Made by a program: the position numbers and the translations under genes. Of a stretch of DNA of 64,000 bases, positions 19,340 to 27,076 are shown piece after piece. The notes under the pieces were generated by a model that saw nothing but the letters and a program-made list of their open reading frames with translations, was not told the origin of the DNA and made no database searches. Numbering within the stretch: the stretch's first letter is position 1; every line of letters begins with the position of its first letter. The stretch covers positions 48,643 to 112,642 of the forward strand of contig NZ_MPNT01000017.1 in NCBI RefSeq assembly GCF_001907675.1. The letters run 5' to 3'. This DNA comes from Mycobacterium paraffinicum. Lineage in GTDB: Bacteria > Actinomycetota > Actinomycetes > Mycobacteriales > Mycobacteriaceae.

Positions 19340-19450
19340 TGGTGTCGGCGAGGCCGGAAAAAAATGTAAAAAGAAATTTCTCGCTGGAAGGCTTTTACAA
19401 AATTTTCCGGCATGTTATTAAACATATGTCGGGCTGTGATGTGGGTCATG
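19340..19450. other. AT-rich segment upstream of cya
   Basis: This stretch has many A/T runs (for example AAAAAATGTAAAAAG and TTTTACAAAATTTTC), unlike the roughly 68% GC surroundings. It lies between the divergent cya start and a small possible ORF at 19476. It may be a promoter or nucleoid-protein (Lsr2-type) binding region, or residual foreign DNA. No full promoter can be defined with confidence. Confidence 0.5.
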
Positions 19451-19475
19451 TGTTCCTCTAATGCGGGGGTGCGAG

Positions 19476-19664
19476 ATGGCAAGTCTGCGCAGCAGGATTG
19501 GGATCGCGCTAATGTTGGCGTGCACCGCGGCGGCAACGCCCGCCTGCGGGGTGGGGTGCGGCGGCGCGGGCTCGCTGTTGCGGGTGGCCACCGACTCGTT
19601 GCAGAACGATCCGATGCAGGTCAACGTGGTGCACTCGGAGGAACAGGTGTGCATAAGCCACTGA
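19476..19664 (+). CDS. Possible small secreted Cys-containing protein
   Basis: Open frame of 62 codons from ATG 19476, with a weak purine tract (GGGGGTGCGAG) upstream. The N-terminus MASLRSRIGIALMLACTAAA looks like a signal peptide: two Arg, a hydrophobic core and small residues. TPACG could be a poor lipobox. The mature part would be about 38 residues with cysteines in CGVGCGG and near the C-terminus (VCISH). I recognise no family. It is isolated between cya and tRNA-Leu, next to AT-rich DNA. It could also be a chance ORF. Confidence 0.35.
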   Translation: MASLRSRIGIALMLACTAAATPACGVGCGGAGSLLRVATDSLQNDPMQVNVVHSEEQVCISH

Positions 19665-20102
19665 CGCGGCGGCCACACCATCCCGGCTTAGAGCCCGCGA
19701 TTGGTCGCTGAACGGCACCCGTCGTGAGGGGTCGGCGGGAGCCGTTGTTAATTATGTTTCGGCGGCGTGAGTTGCCGGTTGCCGGAATTATATGAATTCA
19801 TCGCGACCGGTCGCGTTCCTGTTGAATACAACCCCAGCGCTAAATTGTGCCGGGTATTTAATTCGCGGCATTTCATACCTTTGGCACGCATTTTGCGTGT
19901 TTCCCAATCCGGAGGCTTGGCCTCACCCGCATAGCGGCGACATCGGTATCGGAGAAGCGCGAATCCGCCGCGACCGGTTTGCCGCAATCGCCCCCGCCGG
20001 GGTTCGGGAAGTGTCGCCCGAGCGGAGTCGACTCGAGGAGTGCTATTGCGGACGGGGACCCGCGCCGCCGCCGGTGCGCCCTGGCCCTCATGGTGTCTTC
20101 GG
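19665..20102. other. Intergenic stretch without a supported gene
   Basis: About 440 nt with no convincing gene on either strand. Positions 19745-19900 are notably AT-rich (runs such as TTAATTATG and GGAATTATATGAATTC), while 19960-20100 returns to normal GC. Open frames here have no ribosome site or recognisable product. It borders a tRNA gene, a common integration site, but no integrase, attachment repeat or insertion sequence is seen. Confidence 0.6.
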
Positions 20103-20176
20103 TGCCCTCGGTGGGATTCGAACCCACACTGGACGGGTTTTGAGTCCGTTTCCTCTGCCAGTTGGGATACGAGGGC
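20103..20176 (-). tRNA. tRNA-Leu (CAA)
   Basis: A 74-nt tRNA on the minus strand. The acceptor stem is GCCCTCG/CGAGGGC, the D-arm has the 3-bp stem TCC/GGA, the loop is CT-CAA-AA (anticodon CAA, reading UUG) and the T-arm is GTGGG-TTCGAAT-CCCAC. The discriminator base is A73, as expected for leucine, and CC is encoded after it but not the final A. The anticodon stem has one A-C mismatch next to the loop. Oddly for tRNA-Leu, the variable region is only about 5 nt (CCAGT) instead of a long arm. Confidence 0.9.
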
Positions 20177-20290
20177 TTGCTCGGCCTCATACCTTAGAGG
20201 CAGCCTCCCACCATAAAGGATTCGGTGCCGGCCCCCATCTCACCGCCCCCGAGGTCGCTGGGTCGAGGCGTTCACGACACAATGTCCGTC

Positions 20291-20914
20291 ATGACAGGCC
20301 CCACGACCGACACCGACGCCGCCGTGCCGCGCCGGGTCCTGATCGCCGAGGACGAGGCGCTCATCCGACTGGACCTCGCCGAGATGCTGCGAGAGGAGGG
20401 TTACGAGATCGTCGGGGAGGCCGGCGACGGCCAGGAAGCCGTCGAGTTGGCCGAGCGCCATCGGCCCGACCTGGTGATCATGGACGTGAAGATGCCGCGG
20501 CGCGACGGGATCGACGCGGCTTCGGAGATCGCCAGCAAGCGCATCGCTCCGATCGTGGTGTTGACCGCATTCAGTCAGCGGGACTTGGTCGAACGCGCCC
20601 GCGACGCCGGCGCGATGGCCTACCTGGTGAAGCCCTTCACGATCAGCGACCTGATTCCGGCCATCGAGTTGGCCGTGAGCCGCTTCGCCGAGATCAGGGA
20701 GCTGGAGCGCGAAGTGGAGACGCTGTCCGAGCGGCTGGAGACCCGCAAGATCGTCGAACGCGCCAAGGGGTTGCTGCAGACCAAGCAGGGCATGACCGAG
20801 CCCGAGGCGTTCAAGTGGATTCAACGCGCCGCGATGGACCGGCGGACCACGATGAAGCGGGTCGCCGAGGTGGTGCTGGAGACCCTCGGCGACGAACCCA
20901 AGGACGCCGAATAG
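20291..20914 (+). CDS. pdtaR: ANTAR-domain response regulator
   Basis: PdtaR, 207 aa from ATG 20291 (upstream in-frame starts give a non-conserved extension). Residues 14-130 form a receiver domain with the acidic pair in IAEDEA, the phospho-acceptor D65 in VIMDVKMP and Lys in LVKPF. Residues 140-200 are a coiled linker and an ANTAR RNA-binding domain (ERAKGLLQTKQGMTEPEAFKWIQRAAM). When phosphorylated by the kinase PdtaS, encoded elsewhere, it binds paired hairpins in target transcripts and acts as an antiterminator. It is nearly identical to M. tuberculosis Rv1626. It stands alone, divergent from tRNA-Leu. Confidence 0.96.
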   Translation: MTGPTTDTDAAVPRRVLIAEDEALIRLDLAEMLREEGYEIVGEAGDGQEAVELAERHRPDLVIMDVKMPRRDGIDAASEIASKRIAPIVVLTAFSQRDLVERARDAGAMAYLVKPFTISDLIPAIELAVSRFAEIRELEREVETLSERLETRKIVERAKGLLQTKQGMTEPEAFKWIQRAAMDRRTTMKRVAEVVLETLGDEPKDAE

Positions 20915-20938
20915 TCCCGCGAGGGCCCGAATAGCCCC

Positions 20939-21000
20939 GCGAGCGTGCGTGTCTGGACGGCGACTCGCCGTCGAGCGCGTACCACCGCGCACGTTCGCTC
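20939..21000. repeat. Dispersed intergenic inverted repeat, copy 1
   Basis: Imperfect hairpin between the pdtaR and thiolase stop codons. The left arm is GCGAGCGTGCGTGTCTGGACG and the right arm ends CGCACGTTCGCTC. A related element with GCGTGCGTGTCCGTACG and CGCACGCTCGC lies at 36983-37046. Such GCGAGCGTGCG repeats are scattered between genes in mycobacteria. Here it could act as a bidirectional terminator of two convergent genes. Confidence 0.5.
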
Positions 21001-21013
21001 CAAGCGAGTCCCG

Positions 21014-22213
21014 CTAGCGCGCGACGATCACCGCTGAGCCGTGGCCGAACAGCCCCTGGTTGGCGGTGACGCCGACCGTGGCGTTCTCCACCTGCCGGCC
21101 CGTCGCCTGACCGCGCAGCTGCCAGGTCAGCTCGCAGACCTGGGCGATGGCCTGCGCGGGGATCGCCTCGCCGAAGCAGGCCAGCCCGCCCGACGGGTTG
21201 ACCGGCACCCTGCCGCCGATGGTGGTCGCTCCGCTGCGCAGCAACTGCTCGGCCTCGCCCTTGGGGCACAGTCCGAGGTGCTCGTACCAGTCGAGCTCGA
21301 GCGCCGTGGACAGGTCGTAGACCTCGGCCAGGCTGACGTCCTCGGGCCCGATGCCCGCCTCGGCGTAGGCCGCATCCAGGATCTGATCCTTGAACACCCG
21401 GTCCGGCGCGGGCACCGCCGCGGTGGAATCCGTTGCGATGTCGGGCAATTCGGGTAGGTGCTGGGGGTAGCGCGGGGTGACGGTGCTGACGGCGCGCACC
21501 GAGGGGACGCCGTCGAGCGAGCCGAGGTGCTTGCGGGCGAAGTCGGCGCTGGCCACGATCAAGGCCGCGGCGCCGTCGGAGGTGGCGCAGATGTCGAGCT
21601 GCCGCAACGGGTCGGCGACCACCGGGCTGGCGAACACGTCGTCGGCCGAGGCTTCCTTGCGGTAGCGGGCGTTCGGGTTCTGCAGGCCGTGCCGGGAGTT
21701 CTTCACCTTCACCTGGGCGAAGTCCTCGGACGTCGCGCCGTAGAGGTCCATCCGCCGGCGCGCCAGCAGCGCGAAGTACACCGGATTCATCGCCCCGATC
21801 AGGTGGAACCGCTGCCAGTCGGGGTCGTTCTTGCGTTCGCCGCCGACGGGGGCGAATGCGCCCTTCGGGGTGGTGTCGGCGCCGATCACCAGCGCGACGT
21901 CGCAGAAGCCGGCCAGGATGTGCGCCCGGGCGCTCTGCAGCGCCTGCGAACCGCTGGCGCAGGCGGCGTAGCTGGAGCTGACCGGAACCCCGTTCCAGCC
22001 CAGCTTCTGCGCGAACGTCGACCCCGCGATGAAACCCGGGTAGCCGTTGCGGATGGTGTCGGCGCCGGCGACCAACTGGATCTGCCGCCAGTCCAGGCCG
22101 GCCTCGCCCAGCGCGGCGCGCGCGGCGACCACCCCGTATTCGGTGAAGTCGCGGCCCCACTTGCCCCAGGGGTGCATGCCGGCGCCGAGGATGTAGAGCG
22201 GTTCCGGAGTCAT
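21014..22213 (-). CDS. Thiolase-like (SCP2-thiolase family) lipid-transfer protein, Rv1627c-like
   Basis: Thiolase-superfamily protein of 399 aa, ATG 22213. The nucleophile-region block is SSSYAACASGSQAL (Cys near residue 86). Two later blocks are VYDLSTALELDWYEHLG and NPSGGLACFGEAIPAQAIAQ, and the C-terminus has the GHGSAVIV glycine motif. Family members act on sterol or fatty acyl-CoA thioesters. It overlaps the DUF35 gene by 4 nt (ATGA), an arrangement typical of thiolase/DUF35 and Ltp2/DUF35 complexes. A KstR-type operator upstream suggests sterol or lipid catabolism. The substrate is unknown. Confidence 0.88.
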   Translation of the reverse strand: MTPEPLYILGAGMHPWGKWGRDFTEYGVVAARAALGEAGLDWRQIQLVAGADTIRNGYPGFIAGSTFAQKLGWNGVPVSSSYAACASGSQALQSARAHILAGFCDVALVIGADTTPKGAFAPVGGERKNDPDWQRFHLIGAMNPVYFALLARRRMDLYGATSEDFAQVKVKNSRHGLQNPNARYRKEASADDVFASPVVADPLRQLDICATSDGAAALIVASADFARKHLGSLDGVPSVRAVSTVTPRYPQHLPELPDIATDSTAAVPAPDRVFKDQILDAAYAEAGIGPEDVSLAEVYDLSTALELDWYEHLGLCPKGEAEQLLRSGATTIGGRVPVNPSGGLACFGEAIPAQAIAQVCELTWQLRGQATGRQVENATVGVTANQGLFGHGSAVIVAR

Positions 22214-22653
22214 GGCGCCACCTTCCACGCGTAGACGATCCGCTGCACGCCGTCGTCGTCGGTGAACAGCGGCATGGTGGTCAGCTCCATCTCCATGCCG
22301 ACCTTCAAGTCGGCGGCTAGCGTGCCCTCGACCACCTTGCCAAGCACGATGAGTCCCTCGTCGGCCAGCTCGACCGCGGCGATGGCGAAGGGCTCGAAGG
22401 GATCCGGGGCGGGGTAGGGCGGTGGCGGCGGATACCGGTTCTCGGTGTAGCTCCACAGCTTGCCCCGGGTCGACAGCGCGACGGGCTTCAGTGTGTCGCT
22501 GGCGCAGCCGGGGTTGGGGCAGTTGTTATCCCGCGGCGGGAACACGTAGGTGCCGCACTCCGGGCATTTGCTGCCGATCAGGTGCGGCTGGCCGGCTTCG
22601 TCGGTGGCGAACCACCCGTCGATCGCGGGTTCTTGGCTGGTGACCTTTGGCAC
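22210..22653 (-). CDS. DUF35 OB-fold protein with zinc ribbon, Rv1628c-like
   Basis: Protein of 147 aa, GTG start. Residues 30-60 form a rubredoxin-like zinc ribbon (KCPECG and CPNPGC pairs), followed by a DUF35 OB-fold domain containing PDPFEPFAIAAVEL. DUF35 partners bind acyl-CoA and sit beside thiolases or aldolases in complexes; the ATGA overlap with the thiolase gene fits that. A perfect match to the KstR consensus lies 32 nt upstream of the start, so it is probably part of the cholesterol-responsive regulon, as I recall for Rv1628c-Rv1627c. Confidence 0.88.
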   Translation of the reverse strand: MPKVTSQEPAIDGWFATDEAGQPHLIGSKCPECGTYVFPPRDNNCPNPGCASDTLKPVALSTRGKLWSYTENRYPPPPPYPAPDPFEPFAIAAVELADEGLIVLGKVVEGTLAADLKVGMEMELTTMPLFTDDDGVQRIVYAWKVAP

Positions 22654-22684
22654 TCGGCCAGACTACCCAGGCCGCAGATAAAAC

Positions 22685-22698
22685 TGAAACGTGTTGCA
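22685..22698. promoter_or_regulatory. KstR-type operator
   Basis: TGAAACGTGTTGCA fits the KstR consensus TnnAACnnGTTnnA at every fixed position. KstR is the TetR-family repressor of mycobacterial cholesterol catabolism genes, relieved by a sterol CoA thioester. It lies 32 nt before the DUF35 start and about 50 nt before polA on the other strand, so it more likely controls the DUF35-thiolase pair. Confidence 0.7.
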
Positions 22699-22748
22699 GT
22701 TCTGCGGCAGCGCCTGGCTCGTCGGTCGGGGTGCCTAGAGTGATAGCC

Positions 22749-25460
22749 GTGCCCGCCCCGCCCGCTCAGAAGACCGAGGAACACCCCAAGCCGACACTGA
22801 TGTTGCTCGACGGCAATTCGCTGGCATTTCGGGCCTTCTACGCGCTGCCCGCCGAGAACTTCAAGACCCGCGGGGGCCTGACCACCAACGCGGTCTACGG
22901 CTTCACGGCGATGCTGATCAACCTGCTGCGTGACGAGGCCCCCACCCACGTCGCCGCGGCATTCGACGTGTCGCGGCAGACGTTCCGCTCCGAGCGCTAC
23001 CCCGAGTACAAGGCGAACCGCTCGTCGACGCCCGACGAGTTTCACGGCCAGATCGACATCACCAAGGAAGTGCTGAACGCGTTGGGCATCACGGTGCTGG
23101 CCGAGCCCGGCTTCGAGGCCGACGACCTGATCGCGACGCTGGCCACCCAGGCCGAGAACGAGGGCTTCCGCGTCCTGGTGGTCACCGGCGACCGGGACTC
23201 CCTGCAGCTGGTCAGCGACGACGTCACCGTCCTCTACCCGCGCAAGGGCGTCAGCGAGCTCACCCGGTTCACGCCGGAGGCCGTGGTCGAGAAGTACGGG
23301 CTGACCCCCACGCAGTACCCCGACTTCGCCGCCCTGCGCGGCGATCCCAGCGACAACCTGCCCGGCATCCCGGGCGTGGGGGAGAAGACCGCGTCCAAGT
23401 GGATCGCCGAATACGGGTCGCTGCAGGGCCTGGTGGACAACGTCGACTCGGTGCGCGGCAAGGTCGGCGACGCGCTGCGGGCCAACCTCGCCGGCGTGAT
23501 CCGCAACCGCGAGCTCACCGACCTGGTCAAGGACGTGCCGCTGGCGCAGACCCCGGACACGCTGCGCATGCTGCCGTGGGACCGCGACCAGATTCACCGC
23601 CTCTTCGACGACCTGGAATTCCGCGTCTTGCGGGACCGGCTGTTCGACACCCTGGCCGCGGTGGAGCCCGAGGTGGACGCGGGCTTCGACGTGCGCGGCG
23701 GGGCGCTGCAGGCCGGTGAGCTGGCCGTGGGGCTGGCCGAACACAGCTCGGGCAAGCGGTTCGGCCTCGCCGTCGTCGGCACCCACTTGGCCTACGACGC
23801 CGACGCCACCGCACTGGCCATCGTCTCCGCCGACGGGGAGGGCCGCTACATCGACACCTCGGCGCTGGATCCCGACGACGAGGCGGCGCTGGCGTCCTGG
23901 CTCGCCGACCCGGGTCCGCCCAAGGCGCTGCACGAGGCCAAGCTGGCGATGCACGACCTCGCCGGCCGGGGCTGGACGCTGGCCGGCGTGACCTCGGATA
24001 CCGCGCTGGCCGCGTACCTGGTGCGTCCCGGTCAGCGCAGCTTCTCCCTGGAGGACCTGTCGCTGCGCTACCTACGCAGGGAGCTGCGCGCGGAAACTCC
24101 TGAGCAGCAACAGCTTTCGCTGCTCGACGACTCCGAGGGCACGGACGACCAAGCGGTGCAGACCCTGATCCTGCGGGCCGTGGCGGTGCTGGACCTGGCC
24201 GACGCGCTCGACGAGGAGCTGGCCCGCATCAACTCCACGTCGCTGTTGGGCGGCATGGAGCTGCCGGTGCAGCGGGTGCTGGCCGGGATGGAACACACCG
24301 GCATCGCAGTCGATTTGGATCTGCTCGGCGAGCTGCAGAGCGATTTCGCCCACCAGATCCGCGACGCCGCCGAAGCGGCCTACGCGGTGATCGGCAAGCA
24401 GATCAACCTGGGTTCGCCCAAGCAGCTGCAGGCCGTGCTCTTCGACGAGCTTCAGATGCCGAAGACCAAGCGCACCAAGACCGGCTACACCACCGACGCC
24501 GACGCCCTGCAGTCGCTGTTCGACAAGACGGGACATCCGTTCCTGCAACACCTTCTGACGCACCGCGACGCCACCCGGCTCAAGGTGACGGTGGACGGGT
24601 TGTTGAATTCGGTGGCCTCCGACGGGCGCATCCACACCACGTTCAACCAGACCATCGCGGCGACGGGCCGGCTGTCGTCGACCGAGCCGAACCTGCAGAA
24701 CATTCCGATCCGCACCGAGGCCGGCCGGCGGATCCGGGACGCGTTCGTGGTGGGGGACGGCTACAGCGAGCTGATGACCGCCGACTACAGCCAGATCGAG
24801 ATGCGGATCATGGCGCACCTGTCGCGCGACGAGGGCCTCATCGAGGCCTTCAACACGGGCGAGGACCTGCATTCGTTCGTCGCGTCGCGAGCGTTCGGCG
24901 TGCCGATCGAGGAGGTCACCCCCGAGCTGCGCCGCCGGGTCAAGGCGATGTCGTACGGGCTGGCCTACGGGTTGAGCGCGTACGGGCTGTCGCAGCAGCT
25001 GAAGATCTCCACCGAGGAGGCCAAGGAGCAGATGGACGCCTACTTCGCCCGGTTCGGCGGCGTGCGCGACTATCTGATGAACGTCGTGGAGCAGGCCCGC
25101 AAGGACGGCTACACCTCGACGGTGCTGGGCCGCCGCCGGTACCTGCCCGAGCTGGACAGCAGCAACCGCCAGGTGCGTGAGGCCGCCGAGCGGGCGGCGC
25201 TCAACGCCCCCATTCAGGGCAGCGCCGCCGACATCATCAAGGTGGCGATGATCGAGGTCGACACGGCGATCAAAGAGGCCGGGCTGAAGTCCCGCATGCT
25301 GCTGCAGGTGCACGACGAACTCCTGTTCGAAATCGCGCCCGGCGAGCGGGACCGGGTCGAGGCCCTGGCGCGGGAGAAGATGGGCGGCGCCTATCCGCTC
25401 GACGTCCCGCTGGAGGTTTCGGTGGGTTACGGCCGGTCATGGGACGCGGCCGCGCATTAG
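22749..25460 (+). CDS. polA: DNA polymerase I
   Basis: PolA, about 903 aa. GTG 22749 is chosen because a TAGAGT -10 (22736-22741) ends 7 nt upstream, suggesting a leaderless message; GTG 22740 is the alternative. Residues 1-290 are the 5' nuclease (LLDGNSLAFRAFYALP, GFEADDLIAT, TGDRDSLQL). The middle domain is 3'-5' exonuclease-like but lacks the expected acidic triad, as usual in mycobacteria. The polymerase domain shows the DYSQIEMR, KAMSYGLAYGLSAYGL (O helix) and VHDEL motifs. It fills gaps in excision repair and processes Okazaki fragments. It is divergent from the DUF35-thiolase pair. Confidence 0.97.
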   Translation: MPAPPAQKTEEHPKPTLMLLDGNSLAFRAFYALPAENFKTRGGLTTNAVYGFTAMLINLLRDEAPTHVAAAFDVSRQTFRSERYPEYKANRSSTPDEFHGQIDITKEVLNALGITVLAEPGFEADDLIATLATQAENEGFRVLVVTGDRDSLQLVSDDVTVLYPRKGVSELTRFTPEAVVEKYGLTPTQYPDFAALRGDPSDNLPGIPGVGEKTASKWIAEYGSLQGLVDNVDSVRGKVGDALRANLAGVIRNRELTDLVKDVPLAQTPDTLRMLPWDRDQIHRLFDDLEFRVLRDRLFDTLAAVEPEVDAGFDVRGGALQAGELAVGLAEHSSGKRFGLAVVGTHLAYDADATALAIVSADGEGRYIDTSALDPDDEAALASWLADPGPPKALHEAKLAMHDLAGRGWTLAGVTSDTALAAYLVRPGQRSFSLEDLSLRYLRRELRAETPEQQQLSLLDDSEGTDDQAVQTLILRAVAVLDLADALDEELARINSTSLLGGMELPVQRVLAGMEHTGIAVDLDLLGELQSDFAHQIRDAAEAAYAVIGKQINLGSPKQLQAVLFDELQMPKTKRTKTGYTTDADALQSLFDKTGHPFLQHLLTHRDATRLKVTVDGLLNSVASDGRIHTTFNQTIAATGRLSSTEPNLQNIPIRTEAGRRIRDAFVVGDGYSELMTADYSQIEMRIMAHLSRDEGLIEAFNTGEDLHSFVASRAFGVPIEEVTPELRRRVKAMSYGLAYGLSAYGLSQQLKISTEEAKEQMDAYFARFGGVRDYLMNVVEQARKDGYTSTVLGRRRYLPELDSSNRQVREAAERAALNAPIQGSAADIIKVAMIEVDTAIKEAGLKSRMLLQVHDELLFEIAPGERDRVEALAREKMGGAYPLDVPLEVSVGYGRSWDAAAH

Positions 25461-25533
25461 CGAAACTTCGCCCCCGGAATTTTGCCCACGAGTCATGTTC
25501 TCGTCAGAAACGCGCAGGCCGGGGCGCCCGAGT

Positions 25534-25563
25534 TTGGCCAGCGTGTACGCAGTCGAGTAGCCT
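25534..25563 (+). promoter_or_regulatory. Possible housekeeping promoter of rpsA
   Basis: TTGGCC (25534-25539), an 18-nt spacer and TAGCCT (25558-25563) resemble a SigA promoter. It would give a leader of about 50 nt before the rpsA ATG at 25622. This is pattern matching only. Confidence 0.35.
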
Positions 25564-25621
25564 CAATAGGTAAATCCCAGATTTGTCCCTACGACCCAAC
25601 CTGTCCGGAGCAACCCACCAC

Positions 25622-27064
25622 ATGCCGAGTCCCACCGTCACCTCGCCCCAAGTAGCCGTCAACGACATTGGCTCCAGCGAGGACTTTCTTGCCGCAATAG
25701 ACAAAACGATCAAGTACTTCAACGATGGCGACATCGTCGAGGGGACGATCGTCAAAGTGGACCGGGACGAGGTGCTCCTCGACATCGGCTACAAGACCGA
25801 GGGCGTCATCCCCGCCCGCGAGCTCTCCATCAAGCACGACGTCGACCCCAGTGAGGTCGTTTCCGTCGGCGATGAGGTCGAGGCCCTGGTTCTCACCAAG
25901 GAGGACAAAGAGGGCCGCCTGATCCTGTCCAAGAAGCGCGCGCAGTACGAGCGCGCCTGGGGCACCATCGAGGCGCTCAAGGAGAAGGACGAGGCCGTCA
26001 AGGGCACCGTCATCGAGGTGGTCAAGGGTGGCCTGATCCTCGACATCGGGCTGCGTGGCTTCCTGCCCGCGTCGCTGGTCGAGATGCGTCGGGTGCGCGA
26101 TCTGCAGCCGTACATCGGCAAGGAGATCGAGGCCAAGATCATCGAGCTGGACAAGAACCGCAACAACGTGGTGCTCTCGCGGCGGGCCTGGCTGGAGCAG
26201 ACCCAGTCCGAGGTGCGCAGCGAGTTCCTCAACCAGCTGCAGAAGGGCGCCATCCGCAAGGGTGTCGTCTCCTCCATCGTCAACTTCGGCGCCTTCGTCG
26301 ACCTCGGCGGTGTGGACGGCCTGGTGCACGTCTCCGAGCTGTCCTGGAAGCACATCGACCACCCGTCCGAGGTCGTCCAGGTCGGCGACGAGGTCACCGT
26401 CGAGGTGCTCGACGTCGACATGGACCGCGAGCGGGTTTCCTTGTCGCTCAAGGCCACTCAGGAAGACCCGTGGCGGCACTTCGCCCGCACGCACGCCATC
26501 GGCCAGATCGTGCCCGGCAAGGTCACCAAGCTGGTTCCGTTCGGCGCGTTCGTCCGCGTCGAGGAGGGCATCGAGGGCCTGGTGCACATATCCGAGCTGG
26601 CCGAGCGCCACGTCGAGGTGCCCGACCAGGTGGTCGCCGTCGGCGACGACGCCATGGTCAAGGTCATCGACATCGACCTGGAGCGCCGGCGGATCTCGTT
26701 GTCGCTCAAGCAGGCCAACGAGGACTACACCGACGAGTTCGACCCGGCGAAGTACGGCATGGCCGACAGCTACGACGAGCAGGGCAACTACATCTTCCCC
26801 GAGGGCTTCGACGCCGAGACCAACGAATGGCTCGAGGGCTTCGAGAAGCAGCGCGCCGAGTGGGAGGCCCGCTACGCCGAGGCCGAGCGCCGGCACAAGA
26901 TGCACACCGCGCAGATGGAGAAATTCGCCGCTGCCGAGGCGGCCGGGCACGGCGCCGAGCAGTCGTCGGGCAACGGCGCGCCTTCGGAGAAGGCGGCCGG
27001 CGGCTCGCTGGCCAGCGACGCCCAATTGGCCGCGCTGCGGGAGAAGCTCGCCGGCAACGCCTAA
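25622..27064 (+). CDS. rpsA: 30S ribosomal protein S1
   Basis: RpsA, 480 aa from ATG 25622; the open frame begins earlier but MPSPTVTSPQVAVNDIGSSE is the conserved start. Four S1 RNA-binding repeats occupy about residues 33-105, 120-190, 205-280 and 290-365; the last two carry GAFV(D/R)-(G)LVHISEL motifs. A charged, partly disordered tail follows. S1 recruits structured mRNAs to the 30S subunit and, in mycobacteria, has been linked to trans-translation and pyrazinoic acid binding. The C-terminal FAAAEAAG stretch around the position of the M. tuberculosis Ala438 deletion is intact. coaE follows by 12 nt. Confidence 0.97.
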   Translation: MPSPTVTSPQVAVNDIGSSEDFLAAIDKTIKYFNDGDIVEGTIVKVDRDEVLLDIGYKTEGVIPARELSIKHDVDPSEVVSVGDEVEALVLTKEDKEGRLILSKKRAQYERAWGTIEALKEKDEAVKGTVIEVVKGGLILDIGLRGFLPASLVEMRRVRDLQPYIGKEIEAKIIELDKNRNNVVLSRRAWLEQTQSEVRSEFLNQLQKGAIRKGVVSSIVNFGAFVDLGGVDGLVHVSELSWKHIDHPSEVVQVGDEVTVEVLDVDMDRERVSLSLKATQEDPWRHFARTHAIGQIVPGKVTKLVPFGAFVRVEEGIEGLVHISELAERHVEVPDQVVAVGDDAMVKVIDIDLERRRISLSLKQANEDYTDEFDPAKYGMADSYDEQGNYIFPEGFDAETNEWLEGFEKQRAEWEARYAEAERRHKMHTAQMEKFAAAEAAGHGAEQSSGNGAPSEKAAGGSLASDAQLAALREKLAGNA

Positions 27065-27076
27065 GAGCGTTCGGGC

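Noticed and set aside
19435..19450. CRP-like site TGTGA-N6-TCATG near the cyclase
   Set aside because: Only one half-site is good; the second half departs from TCACA, so a cAMP-receptor site cannot be supported.
19249..19536. N-terminal extension of the adenylate cyclase
   Set aside because: The open frame continues upstream, but the sequence is AT-rich and not protein-like, and GTG 19248 matches the known N-terminus.
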